A stretch of DNA of 64,000 nucleotides from the NCBI GenBank assembly GCA_039925965.1, contig JBDSXW010000010.1, positions 22,291 through 86,290 on the forward strand. Direction: 5' to 3'. Below are positions 7,260 to 14,570 of this stretch, piece after piece. A program made the translations under genes and the position numbers. Source of the stretch: JAZKFT01 sp039925965 (lineage in GTDB: Bacteria; Bacteroidota; Bacteroidia; Chitinophagales; Chitinophagaceae). The number at the start of each line of letters is the position of its first letter. Position 1 is the stretch's first letter. The notes under the pieces are model-generated. The model did not search any database. It saw only the letters and a list, made by a program, of their open reading frames with translations, and was not told the DNA's origin.

Positions 7260-8912
7260 TTAGATTAATTCACTCTGCAAAAGCGGATTGCTTTTCAGCG
7301 CCTGCCTTTTTTCTGAGTATTCTTTCGCAGCTTGTACAAAGGAAACAAACAGTGGAGCTGGGTTTTCAAAAGAGCTCTTCAGCTCGGGATGATATTGCAC
7401 ACCGATAAAGAATGGGTGATTGGGAATTTCAATGATTTCGACCAAACCGGTGCCGGGATTTCGGCCGCTGATCACCATGCCTCCATTCACGAACTGCTCT
7501 TCATAGTTGCTGTTAAATTCCCAACGGTGCCGATGTCTTTCGCTGATCGGGCTATAGCCATATATCTCGTAGGCCAGCGTTCCCTGCTGGATATCGCATG
7601 GGTAAGCGCCGAGGCGCATGGTGCCGCCTAGCAGCTTAATTTTCTTTTGTTCTTCCATCATGTCGATTACCGGGTGCGGGGTGTTTTTGTCCATCTCGGT
7701 ACTGTGGGCGTCTTTGATGCCGAGCACATTACGTGCAAATTCAATCACCGCCATCTGCATGCCGAGGCAAATGCCGAAGAAAGGCAGGCCAGCTTCCCTG
7801 GCGTATTGTATGGCTATTATTTTCCCCTCGATGCCACGAAGACCAAAGCCAGGTGCCACGAGTAGCCCGTCCAGGTTGCCCAGTTTCTCAGGGGCGTTTT
7901 CAGTGGTAATAAATTCACTATGAACATCCACTATTTTCACCTTACATTCATTCATAGCACCCGCGTGCACAAAAGATTCCAATATTGATTTATAAGCATC
8001 CTGCAGCTCCACGTATTTACCAATAAGGCCAATCGTGACACTGCTTTTAGGGTATTTCAATTTGTCCAGTACCTGCTTCCATTTGTCCATCTGGGGTTCG
8101 CCGAACTCAGTAATATGGAGCTTTTTCAGGCAGATTTTGTCCAGCTTTTCACGCATCATCAGCAGGGGTACTTCGTAAATAGTGCTGGCGTCCATAGCTT
8201 CGATCACCGCTTCAAGTTTTACATTACAAAACAGGGCGACTTTACGGCGTATCTCCGGGCCCAATTGCTCTTCGGTACGGCATACGATAATATCGGGATG
8301 CACGCCTTCCTGGCTCAACATCCGAACACTGTGCTGGGTAGGTTTGGTTTTTAGTTCTTTAGCTGCTTTCAGGTACGGGATCAGGGTAAGATGGATCACC
8401 AGACAATCCTCTTCAGGCAGTTCCCATTGTATCTGGCGCACCGCTTCAATAAAAGGCAGGCTCTCAATATCACCCACGGTACCGCCCAATTCTGTAATCA
8501 CAATATCCCACTCATTTTTCTTGCCCAACAGCATCATCCGGCGTTTGATCTCGTCGGTAATATGCGGAACCACCTGAACGGTTTTGCCATGATACCTTCC
8601 CTCACGTTCCTGGTTGATTACGGTCTGGTAAATGCGGCCCGTCGTTACATTATTAGCCTGGCTGGTATGGATATTTAGAAAACGCTCGTAGTGACCCAGG
8701 TCAAGATCGGTCTCTGCGCCATCTTCCGTTACATAGCATTCGCCATGCTCGTAAGGATTCAGCGTGCCCGGATCTACATTGATATAAGGGTCAAATTTTT
8801 GAATGGTCACTTTCAGACCCCTTGCCTGCAGTAATTTCCCCAGGCTGGCAGCAATAATTCCTTTTCCTAAACTGGATGTTACCCCGCCGGTAACGAAGAT
8901 AAATTTTGACAT
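7260..8912 (-). CDS. pyrG: CTP synthase
   Basis: A 550-residue enzyme that makes CTP from UTP, ATP and glutamine. The N-terminal amidoligase domain starts KFIFVTGGVTSSLGKGI (P-loop) and continues with KFDPYINVDPGTLNP. The C-terminal class I glutaminase domain has the nucleophile Cys382 in FFGICLGMQ and the catalytic HPE in GVQYHPELKSS. I place the start at MSKFIFVTGG rather than six codons upstream because the family begins there. It is preceded by 352 bp of repeat-rich DNA and ends at a clear terminator. Confidence 0.97.
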   Translation of the reverse strand: MSKFIFVTGGVTSSLGKGIIAASLGKLLQARGLKVTIQKFDPYINVDPGTLNPYEHGECYVTEDGAETDLDLGHYERFLNIHTSQANNVTTGRIYQTVINQEREGRYHGKTVQVVPHITDEIKRRMMLLGKKNEWDIVITELGGTVGDIESLPFIEAVRQIQWELPEEDCLVIHLTLIPYLKAAKELKTKPTQHSVRMLSQEGVHPDIIVCRTEEQLGPEIRRKVALFCNVKLEAVIEAMDASTIYEVPLLMMREKLDKICLKKLHITEFGEPQMDKWKQVLDKLKYPKSSVTIGLIGKYVELQDAYKSILESFVHAGAMNECKVKIVDVHSEFITTENAPEKLGNLDGLLVAPGFGLRGIEGKIIAIQYAREAGLPFFGICLGMQMAVIEFARNVLGIKDAHSTEMDKNTPHPVIDMMEEQKKIKLLGGTMRLGAYPCDIQQGTLAYEIYGYSPISERHRHRWEFNSNYEEQFVNGGMVISGRNPGTGLVEIIEIPNHPFFIGVQYHPELKSSFENPAPLFVSFVQAAKEYSEKRQALKSNPLLQSELI

Positions 8913-8925
8913 AAAAAAATAATGT

Positions 8926-9068
8926 GCCAATGTGCTGATTAGCTAATTAGCCAATGAGTACTATTAACGATTTATAATACGATAACGTGCCGCTCTGTAC
9001 CTGGTTCAATTAATACAATGAACAGCACGTAATAATTACTGTATTAATTAGCTAATTAGCACATTGGC
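8926..9068. repeat. 25-bp inverted repeat built on TTAGCTAA words, upstream of pyrG
   Basis: 8926-8950 and 9044-9068 are reverse complements at 23 of 25 positions. Each arm combines GCCAATGTGCT with ATTAGCTAATTA, itself partly palindromic. A further ATTAGCTAATTG follows to 9082. The arms lie 118 bp apart, 13-156 bp upstream of the pyrG start, within the 352-bp gap between pyrG and proC. The transcript leader could fold into a long hairpin. Confidence 0.7.
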
Positions 9069-9130
9069 TAATTAGCTAATTGAGAGACTTTGACCAACAA
9101 AATTGACTTGGAAATATCTTAGAGGTCGGA

Positions 9131-9138
9131 CAAAAGTA
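9131..9138 (-). promoter_or_regulatory. -7 box-like TACTTTTG upstream of pyrG
   Basis: The minus strand reads TACTTTTG, matching TAnnTTTG. It lies about 220 bp upstream of the pyrG start and before the inverted repeat, which would place both repeat arms in the leader. No well-spaced TTG was found. Confidence 0.3.
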
Positions 9139-9264
9139 AGGTTAGTTTCCCAAGCGGAAAAATGCAATGGAAGTGAAACTGTATTTAATGTGGGCAAAAA
9201 ATATTCGGAAGGGCACTTTTATATGCCATTTCTCATTTCCAATTCAGCCCTCAGACGATGTGAC

Positions 9265-10059
9265 TTACTTCACAATCTTGTTATAGCTGGCAGATATTCC
9301 CTTAATCATGGAGGAGCTAAAGCCCTGGTGTTCCATCTCGTTAAGACCGGCGATGGTACAGCCTTTGGGCGTGGTTACTTTATCTATTTCTTTTTCGGGA
9401 TGGCTGCCGGTTTGTAATAATAATTCCGCAGCGCCTTTTACGGTTTGAGCGGCTATCAAGGATGCTGTATTGGCGTCAAAACCAATTTCGATGCCGCCCT
9501 GGATATTGGCGCGTATGTATCGCATGGCGAATGCAGTCCCGCAGGCGCCGAGTACGGTAGCGGCATCCATCAGTTGTTCGTCGATCATTACGCTTTTACC
9601 CAACTGGTCGAAGATGGATTTTACATAGCTAATATCATCACTACCCGCACCACTGTGGCAAAGGCAGGTCATGCTTTCCTGGATGGCGATGGCGGTATTG
9701 GGCATGGCCCGGAATAATGGTATTTTTTTGCCAACCGCTTCTTCGAGATCCTTTAACCAAACACTGGAGATTACCGAAATAAGCATGTGCTTTTTAAGAC
9801 TAAAACCGCCTTTAATTTCTGAGAGGATCTCTGCAAAATTGTAAGGCTTTACCGCCAGGATGATCACATCGTTTTCTTTAACTGCTTTTTTATTATCGCT
9901 GTGGATGGTGCAACCCAGATCGGCCAAAGCCTGCAGGGGTGCAGTATTTCTTTTGGTAACCGTAATATCGGCTGCTTTGCAAAATTTACTTTTAATCAAG
10001 CCTTCGGCAATGGCCGAGCCCAGGTTTCCGCCGCCGATAATGGCTATTTTTTTTGACAT
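9265..10059 (-). CDS. proC: Pyrroline-5-carboxylate reductase
   Basis: A 264-residue NAD(P)H enzyme for the last step of proline synthesis. The Rossmann motif is IAIIGGGNLGSAIAEGL at the N-terminus, with AVKPYNFAEIL in the nucleotide domain. The substrate region FRAMPNTAIAIQESMT and the C-terminal dimerisation helices (GACGTAFAMRYIRANIQGG, then AAQTVKGAAELLLQTGSHP) are present. The start codon lies 19 bp after the stop codon of a Doc-type toxin gene on the same strand, so co-transcription is possible. I see no separate promoter-like octamer in that gap. Confidence 0.94.
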   Translation of the reverse strand: MSKKIAIIGGGNLGSAIAEGLIKSKFCKAADITVTKRNTAPLQALADLGCTIHSDNKKAVKENDVIILAVKPYNFAEILSEIKGGFSLKKHMLISVISSVWLKDLEEAVGKKIPLFRAMPNTAIAIQESMTCLCHSGAGSDDISYVKSIFDQLGKSVMIDEQLMDAATVLGACGTAFAMRYIRANIQGGIEIGFDANTASLIAAQTVKGAAELLLQTGSHPEKEIDKVTTPKGCTIAGLNEMEHQGFSSSMIKGISASYNKIVK

Positions 10060-10078
10060 ACTTGTTTTTGAAATAGGA

Positions 10079-10456
10079 TTAGGGTCTTTCGGAATGTTCC
10101 TGTATCCAGGTTACGATATCATCAAAGTCCATATGAGTAGATGCCACCTGTATCACGAAGTCGTATGCCTGTTTATTCGAGGCTACAAGAACCCAGTTAT
10201 AAGACTTTAGGATACTTCCACAGGCATAGAACCCAGTCCGTTTATTGCCATCAATAAATGGGTGATTTTTTAAAATGCTTTCTAATATTGCAGCTGCTTT
10301 GTGAAAAGGAGTGGTGTATAAATCTTCGCCTCCAAAAGTTGAAAAAGGTCTTTCAATCGCACTTTGCAAATATCCTTCATCCCTAATGCCCAAACTTCCA
10401 CCATAAAGTTCAATTGAAATTTTATGGAGATCTAAAATGTGTTCCTTCCTAATCAT
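10079..10456 (-). CDS. Doc-type (Fic fold) toxin
   Basis: A 125-residue protein of the death-on-curing family. The Fic-core motif HPFIDGNKRTGF is intact, with His65, Asp69, Asn71, Lys72 and Arg73. Fic proteins use this loop to transfer AMP or phosphate. P1 phage Doc phosphorylates EF-Tu and stops translation, and by homology this protein would be a growth inhibitor. The preceding 60-residue gene overlaps it by four bases (ATGA), the usual arrangement of an antitoxin-toxin pair. The downstream gene is proC. Chromosomal addiction or stress response cannot be told apart from sequence. Confidence 0.88.
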   Translation of the reverse strand: MIRKEHILDLHKISIELYGGSLGIRDEGYLQSAIERPFSTFGGEDLYTTPFHKAAAILESILKNHPFIDGNKRTGFYACGSILKSYNWVLVASNKQAYDFVIQVASTHMDFDDIVTWIQEHSERP

Positions 10457-10635
10457 TGGGCCAATCTTCTAAATGTTTCACTATATCTGGCATTCATTTC
10501 TGCAACAACTTCCTGAGCAGTAACTTCTCTAAAAACATCAGTTTGAAGGAGCTGTAAAATTTCGTTTAATTTTTTTGCATTTTCTTGCTTCTCGATCAGG
10601 TCGTGGACCTTCTGTTTCATTTCTGATACGCTCAT
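10453..10635 (-). CDS. Antitoxin partner of the Doc-type toxin
   Basis: A 60-residue, mostly helical and charged protein, starting MSVSEMKQKVHDLIEKQENA. Its stop codon overlaps the toxin start by four bases, giving translational coupling. Position, size and charge support an antitoxin role. The sequence does not resemble Phd clearly, and no DNA-binding motif is obvious. A promoter-like octamer lies 16 bp upstream of its start. Confidence 0.72.
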   Translation of the reverse strand: MSVSEMKQKVHDLIEKQENAKKLNEILQLLQTDVFREVTAQEVVAEMNARYSETFRRLAQ

Positions 10636-10650
10636 GTTATGTCATTTTTT

Positions 10651-10658
10651 CAAAAGTA
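10651..10658 (-). promoter_or_regulatory. -7 box-like TACTTTTG of the toxin-antitoxin unit
   Basis: The minus strand reads TACTTTTG, a match to TAnnTTTG, 16 bp ahead of the antitoxin ATG. It lies between that gene and the end of the DUF2279 gene. No TTG at standard spacing was found. Confidence 0.4.
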
Positions 10659-10670
10659 CTAAAAAGAAGG

Positions 10671-11723
10671 TTAAAACAGCAGCCCACGCAATTGCAACTT
10701 GCCCTGGCTTAGCTCCAATCCCGGCAGCGGAAATTTGATGCCATCCAGCACATAAAAAACAGTTCGCAGGAATTTGCAACTGGTTTTAATCTTGCTCCAT
10801 TTGATATCAGGACTCAGGAACCATTGGCGGTAGCGCTTGATATCCTGCCGATTAAAAGTGGTATTGCCGCTACCGTCTTTCCCCACATTTTCAAAAGCAC
10901 CAAACATCCCGTTGGCTCCGTAGCCCATTGCTACATTTAGCCAGGCCGGTAAATTGCTCTGTTTAAAGAAAGATTTAAGGTTCGCACTGAGCCAATAAGT
11001 TTGGGCGTTGTAATCCTTCAGAAACCGTTCGGGTAGCGAACTGCCAAAGAGGTTGTTGGCCCTTCTTGTCAGCTGGGTATCGGCGTAATTATTTTTATGC
11101 ACCGAAAATTTAAAGTCGATCCGCTGCTCGTGCCAGCCCAGTTGCTGGGCTACAAACAGGCCGCCGCCAAATACATTAGCCCCCATATCGCCCCAACTCC
11201 ATCCCCATTCGCTGCTAAAGCCATCCAGGATTTCTATTACCGTTAAAAATCCGGGGCCGCTTAGGCCAGCATACAAGACCGCTTTCTTTTCTGAAACTCC
11301 AGCCCATTTCCAGGCGCCATAGCTCAGGCGGCTTAGCTGGTAAGCACTCCAGGCATGGCCAACCTTATCTACCTGAAGCCATTCTTTATTGTCATTAAAT
11401 GTATGGAAGGAGGAGCGTTTGTAATTAGCATACCAAGCCTGGTTGAGAGCCACCAGGGCTCCCGTGTACAACCCAATACTGGTAACGGCTACAAGCCGCT
11501 GGCGGTTTTTAAAATTAACTGCCGGAGTCGTGTCAGGATAGAATTTACCATACTTCAGTGAATCCGAAGTTGACTGCGTGGTGGTAATGGTATCCACATC
11601 AGCCATTCGATAAGTTTTTACTTTCACCGTATCCTGTCCATAAGATTGAGGCGTTGTGAAAAAGCTGATCAGCAATAAAAAAATGCTAATCGGTATTTTT
11701 TTTTGCCAACTTGGTAAACGCAT
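10671..11723 (-). CDS. DUF2279 family protein
   Basis: A roughly 350-residue exported protein of unknown function. The signal peptide fits a start at Met38 of the longest open frame (MRLPSWQKKIPISIFLLL, cleavage near QSYGQ), so I begin the gene at 11723; a start at 11834 is possible but would bury the signal. The DUF2279 region has WLQVDKVGHAWSAYQLSR and a glycine-rich SGPGFLTVIEILDGFSSEWG stretch, similar to the YfiM lipoprotein family. The C-terminal part repeats aromatic beta-strand-like segments. Location is probably the outer membrane or periplasm. It is divergent from the short gene at 11897. Confidence 0.7.
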   Translation of the reverse strand: MRLPSWQKKIPISIFLLLISFFTTPQSYGQDTVKVKTYRMADVDTITTTQSTSDSLKYGKFYPDTTPAVNFKNRQRLVAVTSIGLYTGALVALNQAWYANYKRSSFHTFNDNKEWLQVDKVGHAWSAYQLSRLSYGAWKWAGVSEKKAVLYAGLSGPGFLTVIEILDGFSSEWGWSWGDMGANVFGGGLFVAQQLGWHEQRIDFKFSVHKNNYADTQLTRRANNLFGSSLPERFLKDYNAQTYWLSANLKSFFKQSNLPAWLNVAMGYGANGMFGAFENVGKDGSGNTTFNRQDIKRYRQWFLSPDIKWSKIKTSCKFLRTVFYVLDGIKFPLPGLELSQGKLQLRGLLF

Positions 11724-11896
11724 CTGGTATAAAGGCTGAATACGAAGCTGGGAAAGATAACTAATTGAGGGTTGTATCATAAATTCCTGTTGGTGTAAAT
11801 GGCTTTTGGGCAAACTTACGGTATCCATTTTCAAAGAGTTTGAAACTGTACTATCGTTGAATTAAAAATGCTTTTATCTTTCGGCCTGAAAAGATT

Positions 11897-12229
11897 GTGG
11901 GTATTGCTGTTGCCATAAAAAAAGAAGGTACCCAGGTGGGTTCCAATAGCCTTCTACAGATGCGCAATAGTAAAACAGCATTTGAACGGAGCACCGAAAA
12001 AATAGTGGAAGCCGTTCGTCAATATTGTTTAATCAGGGATAAAAAGCCGACCCCAAAATATACCCTTGTAAAACCCGGTCAGGGCGAAAGCCAGCTCTTA
12101 CAGGCTTTGAATACATCCGAAATCAGAAATCAAACATCCGACATCAAAACATCAGAAATCGGAGATCATACATCAAAAAATCGAAAACTATGGATGCTAC
12201 CATTAAAGCAAAAATTGACGTTTGGTTAA
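11897..12229 (+). CDS. Hypothetical protein, doubtful or decayed
   Basis: A 110-codon frame with a GTG start. Its first 75 residues (IKKEGTQVGSNSLLQMRNSK, then KKPTPKYTLVKPGQGESQ) look like real coding sequence, but I do not recognise a family. The last 35 codons run through a low-complexity ATCAGAAATC-type repeat and overlap the phosphohexomutase start by 40 bp, so the natural C-terminus is uncertain. It may be the remnant of a longer gene. Confidence 0.3.
   Translation: MGIAVAIKKEGTQVGSNSLLQMRNSKTAFERSTEKIVEAVRQYCLIRDKKPTPKYTLVKPGQGESQLLQALNTSEIRNQTSDIKTSEIGDHTSKNRKLWMLPLKQKLTFG
12114..12182. repeat. Degenerate ATCAGAAATC-type short-word repeat
   Basis: The stretch repeats variants of CATCCGAAATC / CATCAGAAATC about six times at intervals near 10 bp and ends just before the phosphohexomutase ATG. 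It would form the leader of that gene. It is a simple-word intergenic repeat of the same style as others in the window. Confidence 0.6.
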
Positions 12230-13911
12230 ACGGGAATTACGACCAGACTACTAAAGATGAGATCACCTCTTTATTAGCCAATAACCCTGATGAACTGGTA
12301 GAAGGGTTTTATCGCAACCTCGAGTTTGGAACGGGTGGCCTGCGGGGAATTATGGGTGTGGGCACCAACCGTATGAACCGCTACACCGTGGGGATGAGTA
12401 CGCAGGGCTTCGCCAATTATTTAAAGCAAAATGTAACGGGGGAGATTAGCATGGCCATCGCCCACGATTGCCGTAACAACAGCCGGTTTTTTGCAGAAAC
12501 GGTTGCTAATGTAATGGGGGCAAATGGTATTAAAGTGTACCTGTTCGAATCGCTGCGACCCACGCCGGAATTGAGTTTCGCCATACGCCACCTGGGCTGC
12601 CAGGCCGGTGTGGTATGCACAGCATCGCACAACCCGAAAGAGTACAACGGCTACAAAGCTTATTGGAACGACGGCGGGCAACTGGTGCCGCCGCACGATA
12701 AAAATGTTATTGCCGAGGTTGATAAGATCGCCAGCGTAGACGATGTGAAATGGAGTGGGGGCGAGGCGAATATTACCATCATCGGAAAAGAACTGGATGA
12801 AGTGTACCTGAACATGGTAAAGAGCCTGTCGGTGTACCCTGATGTTTGTGAAAAGCAACACGACCTGAAGATTGTGTACACTTCGATACACGGCAGCGGA
12901 ATCATGCTGGTACCGCAGGTGTTGGCCAAATTTGGGTTTAATAATGTGACCATTGTGGATGAACAAAAAGAGCCTGATGGTAATTTTCCAACTGTGTCAT
13001 CGCCGAACCCTGAGGAGAGAAACGCCATGCAACTGGGCCTGGAAAAAGCCAAAACACTGGACGCAGATATTTTATTGGGCACCGATCCGGATGCAGATCG
13101 CGTGGGTATCGCCATCAAGGATACCAAGGGAGAATGGGTTCTTATGAATGGTAACCAAACCGCAGTACTGGCCTTTAACTATATGATCGAAGCCCGCCGT
13201 GTAAAAGGAATTAACCAGCCCAACGATTTCATCTGCAAAACCATCGTAACTACGGAGATGATCGATGCGATTGCCAAAGGAAATGGCATCGCCTGCTATA
13301 ATGTGCTTACCGGTTTCAAATGGATCGCCGAGCTGATCAAGGAAAAAGAAGGAAAGGAAAACTATGTGGTGGGTGGCGAAGAAAGTTATGGCCTTATGAT
13401 CGGCGACAAAGTGCGGGATAAAGACGCCGTAAGCGCCGTTGCCTTGCTTTGCGAAATGGCAGCCTATGAAAAGAACCAGGGCCGCAGCCTTTTTGAAAAG
13501 CTTATAGACCTCTATGTTCAGTTTGGCATGTACAAAGAGCACCTGATCAGCATCACCAAAAAAGGCATGCGTGGCCAGGAAGAAATTGCCGAAATGATGG
13601 AAGGCTACCGCAGCAATCCACCGCAAACGCTAAACGGCGTGGCTGTTTCGCAATTGCTGGATTATGAAAAACAAATTGGCAAAAACCTGCTGACCGGCGA
13701 AAGCTGGACCATCGATTTGCCGAAGAGCAATGTGCTGCAGTTTTTGCAGGCCGATGGGACCAAAATCAGCGCACGGCCAAGCGGAACGGAACCTAAGATC
13801 AAATTCTATTTTAGTGTTAACGCGCCGCTGGCATCAGCCGCAGATTATGATACGGTAAATGCTTCGCTGGATGAAAAGATCAAAGGGATTATTGGGGATA
13901 TGAAGTTGTAA
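12190..13911 (+). CDS. Phosphoglucomutase/phosphomannomutase family enzyme
   Basis: A 573-residue alpha-D-phosphohexomutase that moves phosphate between C1 and C6 of glucose or mannose, feeding nucleotide-sugar and storage pathways. The phosphoserine loop is TASHNPKEYNGYKAYW. The metal loop is GTDPDADRVGIA, the sugar-specificity loop is GGEESYGLMIGDKVRD, and the phosphate-binding loop is RPSGTEPKIKFY. The length and the GEESYG loop fit the PgcA-like long forms. Glucose and mannose specificity cannot be separated by eye. A weakly supported frame overlaps its first 40 bp, and a Uma2 gene follows 34 bp downstream. Confidence 0.93.
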   Translation: MDATIKAKIDVWLNGNYDQTTKDEITSLLANNPDELVEGFYRNLEFGTGGLRGIMGVGTNRMNRYTVGMSTQGFANYLKQNVTGEISMAIAHDCRNNSRFFAETVANVMGANGIKVYLFESLRPTPELSFAIRHLGCQAGVVCTASHNPKEYNGYKAYWNDGGQLVPPHDKNVIAEVDKIASVDDVKWSGGEANITIIGKELDEVYLNMVKSLSVYPDVCEKQHDLKIVYTSIHGSGIMLVPQVLAKFGFNNVTIVDEQKEPDGNFPTVSSPNPEERNAMQLGLEKAKTLDADILLGTDPDADRVGIAIKDTKGEWVLMNGNQTAVLAFNYMIEARRVKGINQPNDFICKTIVTTEMIDAIAKGNGIACYNVLTGFKWIAELIKEKEGKENYVVGGEESYGLMIGDKVRDKDAVSAVALLCEMAAYEKNQGRSLFEKLIDLYVQFGMYKEHLISITKKGMRGQEEIAEMMEGYRSNPPQTLNGVAVSQLLDYEKQIGKNLLTGESWTIDLPKSNVLQFLQADGTKISARPSGTEPKIKFYFSVNAPLASAADYDTVNASLDEKIKGIIGDMKL

Positions 13912-13945
13912 GGACTTTGAACAGTATTAAATACTAAATTTGATT

Positions 13946-14488
13946 ATGGGTTACGCACTGAAAATATTGCCTCACTACACCTACAATGACTATGTTCAAT
14001 GGGAGGGACGTTGGGAATTGATTGAAGGAATTCCATTCGCTATGAGTCCAGCTCCGATACCAAAGCACCAACGTATTGCCGCTGCGATAAATACTGAACT
14101 AAGCAACGGAATCAAGAAGAGTAGATGTAAAACTTGCTTCGTTTACCACCCAATTGATTATAAAGTTGCAGAGGATACGGTAGTGCAGCCAGATGTGTTG
14201 ATCGTGTGTGGCAAGATTAATAAGCCATTTTTGGATTTTCCGCCTAACCTGATCGTAGAAATATTGTCGCCATCCACTGCCTTAAAAGACAGGCATACCA
14301 AATATGGTATTTATGAATCCGAGGGAGTGAAATACTACATTATCGTAGACCTGGAAAAAGAGGTTTTTGAATTGTACCAGTTGCTAAATGGCAAGTATAT
14401 TTTAGTCGAAACCAATTTTGATAATCCAGTGGATTTTAATTTGGAGCACGGCTGTACTATTAGTGTGACGCTGAATGAGGTTTGGTAA
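13946..14488 (+). CDS. Uma2 family (DUF820) putative endonuclease
   Basis: A 180-residue protein with the PD-(D/E)XK-like Uma2 fold. The visible signatures are the entry YVQWEGRWELIEGIPFAMSP, the acidic core VVQPDVLIVC, the strand NLIVEILSPSTALKDRHTK and the basic-acid pair in KYYIIVDLEKEVFELY. Many such genes are scattered in cyanobacteria and Bacteroidota with no proven role. I use the ATG at 13946; a TTG two codons upstream is also open. It follows the phosphohexomutase gene closely and ends at a strong bidirectional terminator. A second Uma2 gene is at 29.2 kb. Confidence 0.85.
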   Translation: MGYALKILPHYTYNDYVQWEGRWELIEGIPFAMSPAPIPKHQRIAAAINTELSNGIKKSRCKTCFVYHPIDYKVAEDTVVQPDVLIVCGKINKPFLDFPPNLIVEILSPSTALKDRHTKYGIYESEGVKYYIIVDLEKEVFELYQLLNGKYILVETNFDNPVDFNLEHGCTISVTLNEVW

Positions 14489-14508
14489 CAAACATCAACG
14501 GCTTTAAT

Positions 14509-14548
14509 AAAAAACGGGTTGTTTCCAATTTTGGAACAACCCGTTTTT
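14509..14548. terminator. Bidirectional terminator between Uma2 and macroglobulin genes
   Basis: AAAAACGGGTTGTT pairs with AACAACCCGTTTTT around a short AATTTT loop, with one bulged T. A and T runs flank the stem on both sides, so it can end transcripts from both convergent genes. Confidence 0.9.
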
Positions 14549-14570
14549 ATTTGATCAACAACTTCCGTTT

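Noticed and set aside
9001..9100. tRNA-like or origin-like palindromes
   Set aside because: No cloverleaf or T-loop sequence is present, and the words are simple TTAGCTAA repeats.
12421..13626. Long antisense frames under the phosphohexomutase gene
   Set aside because: They mirror the codon structure of a well-identified enzyme on the other strand.
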